Assembly (NCBI RefSeq): GCF_014692525.1
Contig: NZ_JACNYL010000001.1
Coordinates: 1,488,001 to 1,552,000 of the forward strand
DNA from: Sphingobacterium chuzhouense
GTDB taxonomy: Bacteria; Bacteroidota; Bacteroidia; Sphingobacteriales; Sphingobacteriaceae
Direction of reading: 5' to 3'
Length of the DNA: 64,000 nt
Shown in pieces: positions 19,115-28,953 of the stretch. Made by a program: the position numbers and the translations under genes. The notes below the pieces were generated by a model, which made no database searches, was not told the DNA's origin, and saw only the letters and a list, made by a program, of their open reading frames with translations. How positions within the stretch are numbered: position 1 is the first letter of the stretch; each line of letters starts with the position of its first letter.

Positions 19115-19978
19115 TTAGCTTATGCGAGTTCCAGTTGCAATCAATTCTTGAAATCCCGCCAGTAAAGTTTGCATTTCATTTTCATTTAGCGTTTTAAATC
19201 TATGTAACAACATTTCCATAGGAATATTGCCTACCAAATCATCTTGTGCAAAAGGACAGCCGCCATATCCCATTATGGCACCTTCAAAAATACGACAACC
19301 AGCCTCATATGCCGCTTCGATTTTCAAAAGTGCATTTTCTGCTCGACTATGCAGATGAATACTAAATTCTAACTTGGGAAATGTATATTTTATTAACGTA
19401 AATAACATTTTGATGCTCTCGGGTGTTGCTTCTGACGTCGTGTCTGCAATGGAAAAACGAGATATTCCCAACGCAGAAAGCTTTTCTATCCAGTCCAATA
19501 CCAAGTCGGTATTCCAAGGATCATTATAAGGGTTTCCGAATGCCATAGAAATATACACAACCAACTCCTGTCTACCCCCCACCATGATATTTTTAATATG
19601 TTCTATCCGCTGAAACGATTGCTCCACGGTAGAATTGGCATTTCGTTGCTGAAATGTCTCGGAAATCGAAAACGGATAACCCAAGAAATCAATATTAGGC
19701 AACGGTTTCGCTATTTCAGCGCCTCTTTCATTAGCAATAATCGCCAATAATTTTGTATCGTTCTTCTTTTCTAATCCCTCTAGAACCTGTACGGTATCTT
19801 GCATTTGTGGGACAGCCTTGGGCGATACAAAACTTCCAAAATCAATACAATCGAATACGTTACTCTCCATCAGCTGATTGATATAGGTTATTTTTTTCGC
19901 TGTGGGAATAAAAGATTTAATCCCTTGAATAGCATCTCGGGGACATTCAATCAATTGTATTGTTTCTTTATGGAACAT
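19115..19978 (-). CDS. Hydroxymethylglutaryl-CoA lyase
   Basis: 287 residues of the HMGL-like TIM-barrel family. The N-terminal ECPRDAIQ keeps the R-D-x-x-Q metal and substrate residues although the usual EVGPRDG is altered; HLHS keeps the HxH metal site; GGCPFAQDDLVGNI keeps the active-site cysteine of the loop. It splits HMG-CoA into acetyl-CoA and acetoacetate, the last step of leucine degradation. Its start overlaps the upstream acyl-CoA dehydrogenase by 11 bases, so the two are coupled. Confidence 0.92.
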   Translation of the reverse strand: MFHKETIQLIECPRDAIQGIKSFIPTAKKITYINQLMESNVFDCIDFGSFVSPKAVPQMQDTVQVLEGLEKKNDTKLLAIIANERGAEIAKPLPNIDFLGYPFSISETFQQRNANSTVEQSFQRIEHIKNIMVGGRQELVVYISMAFGNPYNDPWNTDLVLDWIEKLSALGISRFSIADTTSEATPESIKMLFTLIKYTFPKLEFSIHLHSRAENALLKIEAAYEAGCRIFEGAIMGYGGCPFAQDDLVGNIPMEMLLHRFKTLNENEMQTLLAGFQELIATGTRIS

Positions 19979-21122
19979 CTTTTTTAATTTCTCTTGCTAT
20001 AACCATCTTTTGTATGGCGCTGGTTCCCTCTCCAATCGTACATAATTTAGCATCTCTAAAGTATTTTTCCGCCGGATAATCTTTTGTAAACCCATAACCG
20101 CCATGCACTTGAACACTATGATTGGATACTTCTACTGCCACTTCCGAAGCATAGTACTTCGCCATCGCACTTTCCTTGGTAACTTTTTGACTTGTATCTT
20201 TTAAATGTCCTGCTCTTCGTATTAATAATTCAGCTGCATCGATTTTTGTAGCCATATCTGCTATGGTAAAACCTACATCTTGAAAATCAAATATCTTCTG
20301 ATTAAACTGTTCTCGCTCATTTGCATACCGCAGCGCACACTCATATGCTCCCCGGGCAATACCTAATGAGAGCGCAGCAATGGAAATACGCCCGCCATCC
20401 AACAGTTTTAATGCTTGAACAAATCCATCGCCTACCTCGCCAATGACCTGATTTTTGTGTATACGACAATTGTCAAAAAACAAACTTGCTGTTTCTGACG
20501 CACGCATACCTAATTTATCTATCTTTTTACCTGCAGTAAAACCAGGTGTCCCTTTTTCGATGATAAATGCTGTAACACCGTGCTTATCTCCCTTATTACC
20601 TGTTCGCACCATCACAACAGCTACATCTCCGCTAATGGCGTGGGTGATAAAGGTTTTGGAGCCATTAATTATAAAATAATCACCGTCCTGTACAGCAGTT
20701 GTTGCCAAACCTCCGGCGTCAGAACCAGAACCTGTTTCGGTAAGTCCCCAAGCACCAATCCACTCCGCGGTTGCTAATTTCGGAAGATATTTTTCTTTTT
20801 GTTCTTCGTTTGCAAATGACAAAATATGATTCGTGCACAACGAGTTATGAGCCGCTAAAGACAATCCAATAGAACCACACACTTTTGATATTTCATCGAG
20901 AATCGTAATATATTCTTGATACCCTAAACCTGCCCCCTGATATCTCTCCGGAACTAATATTCCCATAAAACCATATTCACCCATTTTTTTGAACAATTCC
21001 ACCGGAAAAAATTGCTTATCATCCCACTCCATCACATAAGGCATAATAAATTCCCTAGCAAACTGTCGGGCGCTATCCCGTACCAAAGCTAATTGTTCAT
21101 TTTGTTGTATTTGCAATATCAT
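19968..21122 (-). CDS. Acyl-CoA dehydrogenase
   Basis: 384 residues with the flavoprotein signatures WGLTETGSGSDAGG and QVHGGYGFTKDYPAEKYFRDAK. The catalytic base glutamate is at residue 365 in IGEGTSAIQ, the site used by short/medium-chain and short-branched enzymes. True isovaleryl-CoA dehydrogenases place the base elsewhere (human E254) and have Ala at this site. At the E254-equivalent helix this protein has LLDGGR without Glu. So, despite a leucine-type neighbourhood, it is better called a general short/branched-chain acyl-CoA dehydrogenase. It overlaps the HMG-CoA lyase gene. Confidence 0.93.
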   Translation of the reverse strand: MILQIQQNEQLALVRDSARQFAREFIMPYVMEWDDKQFFPVELFKKMGEYGFMGILVPERYQGAGLGYQEYITILDEISKVCGSIGLSLAAHNSLCTNHILSFANEEQKEKYLPKLATAEWIGAWGLTETGSGSDAGGLATTAVQDGDYFIINGSKTFITHAISGDVAVVMVRTGNKGDKHGVTAFIIEKGTPGFTAGKKIDKLGMRASETASLFFDNCRIHKNQVIGEVGDGFVQALKLLDGGRISIAALSLGIARGAYECALRYANEREQFNQKIFDFQDVGFTIADMATKIDAAELLIRRAGHLKDTSQKVTKESAMAKYYASEVAVEVSNHSVQVHGGYGFTKDYPAEKYFRDAKLCTIGEGTSAIQKMVIAREIKKDVP

Positions 21123-21270
21123 ATTTTAGAAGTTTACATCTATATTTGTTAAATATATAAAAAATAAGCTATATTTTAAAATATTCATATTTTCACCTAT
21201 AAAAACAAATATGATATTAAAAGGTTTTCAATAGAAGACATTACAGAATTTAAATTCCTGAAGGTTTTGT

Positions 21271-21278
21271 TATCTTTG
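21271..21278 (+). promoter_or_regulatory. -7 box (TATCTTTG) of the carboxyltransferase gene
   Basis: TATCTTTG matches TAnnTTTG; a purine-rich AAAGGGGGA follows and could act as a ribosome-binding site before the ATG at 21296. Confidence 0.55.
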
Positions 21279-21295
21279 GGAAAGGGGGATAAAGA

Positions 21296-22903
21296 ATGGA
21301 AAACCTACTAAAGATACTCAAAAGCAAATATGAAAAACTTCTTCTTGGGGGTGGATTAAGCAAGATAGAAAAACATAAAGAAAAAGGAAAAATGACTGCA
21401 TGGGAAAGGGTCATTTATCTTTTGGATGACAATAGTCCTTATATAGAAATTGGTTCCTTTGCAGGGGATGGTATGTATGAAGAACATGGAGGTTGCCCAA
21501 ATGGTGGAGTGGTTGTCGTCATGGGATATGTGAAAAATAGGTTATGTATCGTCGTCTCAAATGATGCAACCGTGAAAGCGGGTGCTTGGTTTCCTATTAC
21601 AGGCAAAAAAAATCTGAGAGCACAGGAAGTTGCTATCGAAAATTATCTTCCCATTATCTATTTGGTAGATTCTGCTGGTGTTTACCTGCCGATGCAGGAA
21701 GAAATATTTCCGGATAAGGAACATTTCGGTCGAATCTTCAGAAATAACGCTAGAATATCTTCCATGGGTATTCCCCAGATATCAGCCATTATGGGCTCCT
21801 GTGTCGCCGGGGGTGCATATTTACCTATTATGTCGGATTACGCATTGATTGTAGAAGGTACAGGTTCTGTTTTTTTAGCGGGTTCCTATTTGGTAAAATC
21901 TTCCATTGGTGAGGTCATTGACAATGAAACCCTAGGCGGAGCTACTACACATTGCGAAATATCTGGTGTAACCGATAATAAATATCCCGACGACAATAGT
22001 TGCCTCGACGCCATTAAAAATATTGTCGACAAGTTTGGTAAAAATGATAAAAATCAATTCTCGCGTATTGCCAGCGAACAACCTGAATTTCCAGCTAGCC
22101 ATATTTACAAAAATCTACCAGAAGATCGTCTGAAATCCTATAACATGCTGGAAATCTTGAAGGCCATTGTAGACAAGGGTTCATTGGAAGAATATAAAAA
22201 AGATTATGGCAAAACACTGATTTGTGCCTTAGCGCGTATCGATGGCTGGGCAGTAGGAATTGTCGCCAACCAACGCGAAATAGTGAAAGCAAAGAAACCT
22301 GGAAACGCCACCGAAATGCAAATGGGAGGTGTTATATATTCGGATTCAGCAGATAAGGCCGCGCGATTTATTATGAACTGTAACCAACAAAAAATCCCAT
22401 TGGTATTTTTCCAGGATGTCACCGGATTTATGGTCGGTTCCCGGTCAGAACATGGGGGTATCATTAAAGATGGTGCTAAAATGGTTAATGCGATGGCAAA
22501 TTCAGTCGTGCCTAAATTCACTTTTATCGTGGGCAACAGCTATGGCGCGGGTAACTATGCGATGTGTGGAAAAGCTTACGACCCACGATTGATATACGCT
22601 TGGCCCACCGCTCAAATAGCTGTTATGAGCGGTGCTTCTGCAGGGAAAACGTTATTGCAGATACAGGAAGCTGCACTTAAAGCGAAGGGAATATCCTTAT
22701 CAGAAGAAGAAAAGAAAGAGTTGCTTTCCAAGATTGAGCAGCAATATAATCAACAGCTTAGTCCTTATTACGCGGCCGCACGCCTTTGGGTAGATGGTGT
22801 TATCGACCCAAAAGACACACGCAAGATTATTTCGATGGGAATAGAAGCCGCTAATCAAAATCCCACTATGGATAGGTATAATGTAGGAGTGATACAAGTT
22901 TAA
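21296..22903 (+). CDS. Acyl-CoA carboxylase carboxyltransferase (beta) subunit, methylcrotonyl-CoA type
   Basis: 535 residues, normal for MCC beta. The two crotonase-like carboxyltransferase halves show VVSNDATVKAGAWFP, EIFPDKEHFGRIFRNNA and GSCVAGGAYLP in the first half, and QDVTGFMVG and GNSYGAGNYAM in the second. It transfers CO2 from biotin to an acyl-CoA, probably 3-methylcrotonyl-CoA. The alpha subunit (biotin carboxylase with biotin carrier) is not in the window, so it must be encoded elsewhere. It is transcribed against its minus-strand neighbours from its own promoter. Confidence 0.92.
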   Translation: MENLLKILKSKYEKLLLGGGLSKIEKHKEKGKMTAWERVIYLLDDNSPYIEIGSFAGDGMYEEHGGCPNGGVVVVMGYVKNRLCIVVSNDATVKAGAWFPITGKKNLRAQEVAIENYLPIIYLVDSAGVYLPMQEEIFPDKEHFGRIFRNNARISSMGIPQISAIMGSCVAGGAYLPIMSDYALIVEGTGSVFLAGSYLVKSSIGEVIDNETLGGATTHCEISGVTDNKYPDDNSCLDAIKNIVDKFGKNDKNQFSRIASEQPEFPASHIYKNLPEDRLKSYNMLEILKAIVDKGSLEEYKKDYGKTLICALARIDGWAVGIVANQREIVKAKKPGNATEMQMGGVIYSDSADKAARFIMNCNQQKIPLVFFQDVTGFMVGSRSEHGGIIKDGAKMVNAMANSVVPKFTFIVGNSYGAGNYAMCGKAYDPRLIYAWPTAQIAVMSGASAGKTLLQIQEAALKAKGISLSEEEKKELLSKIEQQYNQQLSPYYAAARLWVDGVIDPKDTRKIISMGIEAANQNPTMDRYNVGVIQV

Positions 22904-22961
22904 TGTATTAGTAGAGTATTTATAGGGTTAATATGAGTAGAAGCAGAACAAATGCTTTACT

Positions 22962-24875
22962 CTAGTTAGTGTGCAAGTATATCAGCATATATTCTTTCAG
23001 ACATTCGGGGTTACGCATCACATCTTTTGAAACAGCTTTTTCTATAGGGTAACCCGAGAAAATTTTCTTAATTGGAATTTCCAGCTTTTTACCACTCAAT
23101 GTATAAGGAATATCATTGACAACATAAAATAAGTCCGGCACATGCCGTGCACTATATTGCTTACGAAGTTCGCTTTTGATAAGAGGAACAATAATTTCCG
23201 ATTCTTTTCCTAGGCCCAATTGGATAAATAATAGCATCTTCGATTGTCCCTTCTCGTTATCCGTCGAAATGACCAAACTATCCCTTACACCATCCACTTC
23301 ATTCACGACATTGTATATTTCAGCCGTGCCTATACGTATACCACCTCTATTCAACGTAGCATCCGAACGTCCATACATCACAATACCACCATGATCCATA
23401 ATGGAAATCCAGTCGCCATGGCTCCATACGCCTTTCCGCTCCGAAAAATAGCTTTCTCTGTATTTTTTATAGTCTTTATCATTCCAAAAGTAAAGCGGCA
23501 TCGAAGGCATGGGTTTCTTGATAACCAGTTCGCCGACTTCGTTACTTACCTCCTCACCATGATCATTTACAGCTACGATATCTGCTCCTAATGTTAGGCA
23601 TTGAATCTCTCCGGCATATACAGGTAAATAGGCACATCCGGATAAAAAGGCGCTGCATACATCTGTTCCACCGCTTAACGATATGATATGTGTATCCGGA
23701 AATTTTTCCTGAAGGTTTTCAAAAGTCGCCACAGGCAGGGGTGAACCGGTCGAACCTATTACCTTTGGTTCATAATTTTCTATTTTCAGATCATGAATAG
23801 TTGAAAAATAAGCCGCTCCTCCTCCTAGATGACGCACGTTTGCCTGTTTCACAAATTGCCAAAATGCCTGGTGATCATTATAATGGATAGCTCCATTAAA
23901 CAGACAAAGCGTAGCTTCACAAAGCAAGGAAGACAAAGCATAATTCCACATCATCCATCCTGTGGTAGAATACCACAGAAAATTCTCTCCCCGTTGTACA
24001 TTTTGATGGATAGCCAGCGCTTTGTAGTGTTCCAACAAATTTCCCCCGGTACCGTGTGTAATAGCTTTCGGTTTGCCTGTCGTACCCGAAGAATACAGAA
24101 TCCATATCGGATGGGAAAAAGGCACGCGCAAAAAGTGTAATTCCTGCGGAGGGTAATTGGTAAATATAGCTTGCCAACTGTCTTCATAAACAGTAACTAT
24201 TGTTTCAATAGATGATATATGATTCTGTATATAAGTCAATGTTTCTCTTTTAGAGAAGGTTTTGCCATTATATTGGTAGCCTAATTCAATAAATAATACT
24301 TTAGGTTCTATTTGTGCAAAACGCTCGACAATGCTCTTATCACCAAAATCTGGTGAGCAACAAGACCAAATGGCTCCCAAAGAATTTACAGCCAGAAAAA
24401 TAGCGACCGTCTCTATGGTATTATTTAATATACCTACTACCCTATCTCCTTTTTGGATATTTTTTTCTTTCAAAAATTGTTGTAGGCAGGATACTTTTTC
24501 ACGCAGCTCATCCCACGTAATATCTCGGTAATTTCCAGTCTCATCTGTATATTTTATAGCTCGATCAGCACCTTTTTTTTCGCGAAAGATATGTTCTGCA
24601 TAGCTTAAGGAAATACCTTCAAACCATCTGGCATCAATAAAATCGCCATTTGTATTTTGCCATTTTAATACCTTTCCGTATTCTCCGGCGTAATTTATTT
24701 TAAAGTACAATAAAATAGCTTCCCAGAAATTCTCCTGTTTTTCAATCGACCATTGATGAAAAGATGTATAGTCCAGAAAACACCGGTTATAATGCTGTTC
24801 CACAAATTGTTGAAAACTATAAATAACGGACGTTTTAATATATTGTTCAGACGGTGTCCAGATAGGCTGTTTCAT
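22962..24875 (-). CDS. Acetoacetate--CoA ligase
   Basis: 637 residues, typical of acetoacetyl-CoA synthetase. ANL-superfamily motifs: the P-loop YSSGTTGKPKAITHG in the middle, YGRSDATLNRGG near the C-terminal hinge, and SGKKLE with the adenylation lysine near the end. The N-terminal ACAS-type domain is present. It activates acetoacetate to acetoacetyl-CoA at the cost of ATP, which would reclaim the product of HMG-CoA lyase encoded nearby. It converges on the carboxyltransferase gene with a 58-base gap. Confidence 0.93.
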   Translation of the reverse strand: MKQPIWTPSEQYIKTSVIYSFQQFVEQHYNRCFLDYTSFHQWSIEKQENFWEAILLYFKINYAGEYGKVLKWQNTNGDFIDARWFEGISLSYAEHIFREKKGADRAIKYTDETGNYRDITWDELREKVSCLQQFLKEKNIQKGDRVVGILNNTIETVAIFLAVNSLGAIWSCCSPDFGDKSIVERFAQIEPKVLFIELGYQYNGKTFSKRETLTYIQNHISSIETIVTVYEDSWQAIFTNYPPQELHFLRVPFSHPIWILYSSGTTGKPKAITHGTGGNLLEHYKALAIHQNVQRGENFLWYSTTGWMMWNYALSSLLCEATLCLFNGAIHYNDHQAFWQFVKQANVRHLGGGAAYFSTIHDLKIENYEPKVIGSTGSPLPVATFENLQEKFPDTHIISLSGGTDVCSAFLSGCAYLPVYAGEIQCLTLGADIVAVNDHGEEVSNEVGELVIKKPMPSMPLYFWNDKDYKKYRESYFSERKGVWSHGDWISIMDHGGIVMYGRSDATLNRGGIRIGTAEIYNVVNEVDGVRDSLVISTDNEKGQSKMLLFIQLGLGKESEIIVPLIKSELRKQYSARHVPDLFYVVNDIPYTLSGKKLEIPIKKIFSGYPIEKAVSKDVMRNPECLKEYMLIYLHTN

Positions 24876-25028
24876 TATGTTTACGACTGATTAACAATCT
24901 TAAAGATAATAAAAACCTTGAAATTTTCTCACCAAGGGGTAACAATTCCAAATCATGCTTGATAAAAGAATAAGAAGTCCAGATCAAGAGCAGGTCGGAC
25001 AATTTTTATCCATAAAAATAAAGTTATT

Positions 25029-26792
25029 ATGAAAAGATTTTTACTTACACTCATGTTACTAAGTGTTACCATTTTAGCCATTGCCCAACAAAAAGAAAAA
25101 GGCGATTTACAGATAGGCATTCAGGGTGGAGCGAGTTTACCTATCAGTACCTACAAATCCATTGGAGAAACAAAAGTCGGGTATTATTCCGGTTTTTTTG
25201 TCGATAAATACTTTTCGGGAAATAAATTTGGATTGGGGATAGATGCTCGTTATATCTATAACAGTATCAATCGTCAAGACACCTTCCGTTTTGAAAATGG
25301 ATACATCTCGACGGATTATATTAACAAAACCAGATTTCAAGATTACTTATTCACTTTTGGTCCTAGTTATAAGTATTCCATCGATCGCTTTCATATAGAA
25401 GCCTATATTCGAGGTGGATTGATGATGCAATATTTTCCGGAATATACACAATCTGTTACTTATGAAGAACGTGATCCAACAGGTGGTCTCATAACAAATA
25501 CCCAAGATATAATGAGTACAGTCAATGATGCTTCCAACAGGGCAAACAGTTGGGCGGGAGTAGGCGGACTTCGTTTTAATTACATGTTGAACAAACATTT
25601 TGCACTCTTTGGTCATGTGGATTACGTACAGACGTTTGGTGAAAAATTTGGTGGAAAATCCAGTCAATTTGCAATAGAACGTATAGAAGAAACGAATCCA
25701 ATATTAGAAACAACCAGTGTGAAAAGTGTTTGGGATCACTATGGTGATGTCCGGGAAATAAAGCAAACTCCACATAAAACCGTTCAAGCAGGTCTCGGTG
25801 TAAAGTATATTTTTGGTAAGAAAAAATCACCTATTGTTATCGGAGATAATAGCCCTAAATACGATGAAGAAGTAAAAAAAATAGTATTAAAAGATCTTCA
25901 AATCATTGTCAAAGATAAACAGACCAACTTAGCACTTAGTGGCGTTACAGTATCCATCGAAGGTGTTAACATCAACGATAAGTCGATTACCGATGCTAAC
26001 GGACAAGCCGCAAAAGTATCATCCATTAAACCTGGGCAATATCAGATTGTTGGAGAGAAAAACGGTATCAAAACACCTATACTAACGTTGACCGAAGCAG
26101 ATTTCCAGGCTTCAAGTGCAGTTATCTTTAAAGAGATCTATCACGATGATCCGAGATTTACACTTATCGGTGAAACTTTTGACTGCGCAACAGCACAAAA
26201 TTTATCCGGCATTAATACGGTATTGACACATACGGGTTCAAAAGTGAATGCCAACCAGACTTCAGATGCGGAAGGGAAATTTATCTATCAGCTTGACGCG
26301 CAAAGTGACTTCACGGTAGTAGCCAATCAACAAGGTAAATATTCGCAAACAGAGATTGTTTCAACAAAAGGATTGGATCGCAGCCAAACGCTATATGTAA
26401 CCTTAAAACTGGGTGTTTGTGAACTGGTTGAAAACGGTAAATGGGTGTTAAAAAATATTCATTATGATTTTGACAAGAGCGATATCCGACCGGATGCGGC
26501 TGTTATCTTGGATAATGTTGTTGCGGTTATGAAACAAAATCCTACGTTGCGCATCGAGCTCTCTTCACATACCGATAGTAGAGGTAACGATAATTACAAC
26601 CTAAAATTATCTCAACGTAGAGCAGATTCGGCTGTTGATTATCTTATAGCAAATGGTATCGCCAGAAATCGTTTAGTAGCTCGTGGTTATGGCGAGACAA
26701 GATTGCTAAACCACTGCGGTAACGGTGCCAGCTGTTCCGAACAACAGCATCAAGAAAACAGAAGAACCGAAATTAAAGTATTGGAATTTTAA
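25029..26792 (+). CDS. OmpA family outer membrane protein
   Basis: 587 residues. A signal peptide ends near AIAQQ. An outer-membrane beta-barrel-like domain (about 25-260) is followed by two regulatory/Ig-like beta modules (about 285-365 and 370-460), then the OmpA peptidoglycan-binding domain with YDFDKSDIRPDA, SHTDSRGNDNYN and the LSQRRADSAVDYL helix. It likely links the outer membrane to peptidoglycan. It is a single gene with a strong terminator. Specific function is unknown. Confidence 0.9.
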   Translation: MKRFLLTLMLLSVTILAIAQQKEKGDLQIGIQGGASLPISTYKSIGETKVGYYSGFFVDKYFSGNKFGLGIDARYIYNSINRQDTFRFENGYISTDYINKTRFQDYLFTFGPSYKYSIDRFHIEAYIRGGLMMQYFPEYTQSVTYEERDPTGGLITNTQDIMSTVNDASNRANSWAGVGGLRFNYMLNKHFALFGHVDYVQTFGEKFGGKSSQFAIERIEETNPILETTSVKSVWDHYGDVREIKQTPHKTVQAGLGVKYIFGKKKSPIVIGDNSPKYDEEVKKIVLKDLQIIVKDKQTNLALSGVTVSIEGVNINDKSITDANGQAAKVSSIKPGQYQIVGEKNGIKTPILTLTEADFQASSAVIFKEIYHDDPRFTLIGETFDCATAQNLSGINTVLTHTGSKVNANQTSDAEGKFIYQLDAQSDFTVVANQQGKYSQTEIVSTKGLDRSQTLYVTLKLGVCELVENGKWVLKNIHYDFDKSDIRPDAAVILDNVVAVMKQNPTLRIELSSHTDSRGNDNYNLKLSQRRADSAVDYLIANGIARNRLVARGYGETRLLNHCGNGASCSEQQHQENRRTEIKVLEF

Positions 26793-26813
26793 TTAACTGT
26801 TTTATAACATACG

Positions 26814-26851
26814 AGACAGGTTTGAATAAATACTCAAACCTGTCTTTTTTA
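26814..26851 (+). terminator. Intrinsic terminator after the OmpA-family gene
   Basis: A perfect 12-base stem (26814-26825 with 26834-26845) around an 8-base loop is followed by a T-run. It also lies just past the thiL stop on the other strand. Confidence 0.85.
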
Positions 26852-26871
26852 TTCTTGATAGCCTTAGGGAA

Positions 26872-27918
26872 CTATCTGTTTCCTTTAAAAGCATTCCACC
26901 CTTGTGCTTTAATAGGATGCACATTTCCAGATTTAGAAATCATCTCACAACCAGCTGCTTCCTCCGTTATATAACCGATAATCGTAATATCCAACTGATT
27001 CTTTACTTTATCGTATTGCTCTTGCGGAACGGTAAACAGCAGCTCGTAATCTTCGCCGCCATTTAATGCACACACTGTTGGATCTAAACCAAATTCACGG
27101 GCAGTATCGTAGGTCATCGGATCGATTGGTATTTTATCTTCATATAATTTACATCCTACTTTAGAAGCATTACAAATGTGTAGTATCTCCGAAGCTAAAC
27201 CATCGGACACATCAATCATCGCATGGGGTTGTATACCATAAATTTCAAATAATTCCACGACATCCTTACGTGCTTCCGGTTTTAGTTGCCGCTCCACAAT
27301 ATAATCTTTTCCTTCTAAATCCGGTTGAATCTGGGGATTCTCCAGAAAAATCTGCTTTTCACGTTCCAGAAGCTGCAGACCCACATACGCACCGCCTAAA
27401 TCACCACTTACACAAAGTAAATCTCCTTCTTTCGCCCCCGAACGATAAGCTATTTTTTCTGTTTCTGCATAGCCTATACTCGTAACAGAAATAACTAAGC
27501 CTTGTGCGGACGCTGAAGTATCACCACCTATAAGATCCACGTTATATTTTTTACAAGCTATCAGTGCTCCCTCATAGATTTCTTCTACCGCTTCCAACGG
27601 AAATTTAGAAGATAAGCCTATCGAAAAAGTAATCTGTGAAGCTTTGCCATTCATGGCATAAATATCACTTAAATTGACTTGTACCGCTTTATATCCCAAG
27701 TGTTTTAACGGAACATACCGGAGATCAAAGTGAATACCTTCGAGCAATAGATCGGTGGATATCAATGTTTTCTTGTTAGAAAAATCCAATACTGCCGCAT
27801 CATCACCGATACCTTTTACCGTTGACGGTTCTGTAAGCTCTACCGCCTTGGTTAAATGCGCTATCAAACCAAATTCTCCTAACTCGTTTATTTCTGTTTT
27901 GTCTTTGTTATCAAACAT
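26872..27918 (-). CDS. thiL: Thiamine-monophosphate kinase
   Basis: 348 residues of the PurM/ThiL ATP-binding superfamily. Motifs: GIGDDAAVLDF, STDLLLEGIHFDL with Mg/ATP aspartates, NLSDIYAMNGKA and IGGDTSAS, and DVSDGLASE in the second half. It phosphorylates thiamine monophosphate to thiamine diphosphate, the cofactor of Dxs and pyruvate dehydrogenase, both encoded in this window. It lies 36 bases after nadA on the same strand and is probably co-transcribed. Confidence 0.95.
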   Translation of the reverse strand: MFDNKDKTEINELGEFGLIAHLTKAVELTEPSTVKGIGDDAAVLDFSNKKTLISTDLLLEGIHFDLRYVPLKHLGYKAVQVNLSDIYAMNGKASQITFSIGLSSKFPLEAVEEIYEGALIACKKYNVDLIGGDTSASAQGLVISVTSIGYAETEKIAYRSGAKEGDLLCVSGDLGGAYVGLQLLEREKQIFLENPQIQPDLEGKDYIVERQLKPEARKDVVELFEIYGIQPHAMIDVSDGLASEILHICNASKVGCKLYEDKIPIDPMTYDTAREFGLDPTVCALNGGEDYELLFTVPQEQYDKVKNQLDITIIGYITEEAAGCEMISKSGNVHPIKAQGWNAFKGNR

Positions 27919-27954
27919 TTTATCCTATTCTTTTCGTCCTCTTCCCAAAACAAC

Positions 27955-28953
27955 TTATAATCCTAATCTTTCAGATATTTCCAACATCCGTTCGATCGGT
28001 TTTCTTGCACGTTCTACTACATCCATTGGCAAATCTACTTCCGGGCGTTCGTAATATAGACAGTTATAAAGTTTTTCCAGAGTATTCAGTTTCATGTGGG
28101 GACAATCGTTGCAGGCACAGACATTATTTGGTGGCGCAGGGATAAAGATCTTCGTAGGACTAGCTTTCTGCATCTGGTGCAAAATACCTGATTCTGTAGC
28201 CACAATATATTGTTTTGCACTATCTTCAATCGTGAATTTTAGCATCCCAGAGGTGGATCCGATATAATCAGCCTGTGCCAAGATATGATCTTCACATTCA
28301 GGATGGGCTATGAATTTTGCTTCTGGAAACTGTTCCCTTAAATCCACAATCTTATCTTGTGAAAAAATCTCGTGAACCATGCATGCACCATTCCATAACA
28401 CCAAATCACGACCGGTTTTCTTTTTGACATATTCCCCCAGATTACGATCGGGTCCGAAGATAATTTTTTGGTTTTCCGGTAAGCTTTCCACAATCTGTAC
28501 CGCATTGCTCGAAGTACACACAATATCCGACAAAGCTTTTAGCTCCGCAGTACAGTTGACATAGGTAATAACCACATGATCTGGATATTGCTCCTTAAAC
28601 TTCGCAAACAAATGGGGTGGACAACTATCTGATAACGAACATCCTGCTTTCAGATCGGGCAATAATACTTTTTTTGAAGGAGATAAAATCTTAGCCGTTT
28701 CAGCCATAAAATGCACACCGGCAAAGACAATAACATCCGCATCCGTCTTAGCGGCTTGTTGAGATAATCCTAAGCTATCTCCAATATAATCAGCAATATC
28801 TTGAATCTCAGCCTCTTGATAATAATGAGCCAAGATAACCGCATTCTTCTCTTTTTTAAGTCGCTGAATTTCAGCTACAATATCTATTGTAGGGTCGATA
28901 GGTTCATCTATGTAGCCTTTGGCTTCCAAATCCCTTTCAAAAATTGCATTCAT
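27955..28953 (-). CDS. nadA: Quinolinate synthase A
   Basis: 332 residues. The YYQ near residue 45 and the three spread iron-sulfur cysteines are visible (in [15 protein letters not shown] and the late [14 protein letters not shown] segment). It makes quinolinate from iminoaspartate and dihydroxyacetone phosphate. nadB, which supplies iminoaspartate, is divergently transcribed from the other side of the candidate origin; the pair is split by the 489-base region. No nadC is seen. Confidence 0.96.
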   Translation of the reverse strand: MNAIFERDLEAKGYIDEPIDPTIDIVAEIQRLKKEKNAVILAHYYQEAEIQDIADYIGDSLGLSQQAAKTDADVIVFAGVHFMAETAKILSPSKKVLLPDLKAGCSLSDSCPPHLFAKFKEQYPDHVVITYVNCTAELKALSDIVCTSSNAVQIVESLPENQKIIFGPDRNLGEYVKKKTGRDLVLWNGACMVHEIFSQDKIVDLREQFPEAKFIAHPECEDHILAQADYIGSTSGMLKFTIEDSAKQYIVATESGILHQMQKASPTKIFIPAPPNNVCACNDCPHMKLNTLEKLYNCLYYERPEVDLPMDVVERARKPIERMLEISERLGL

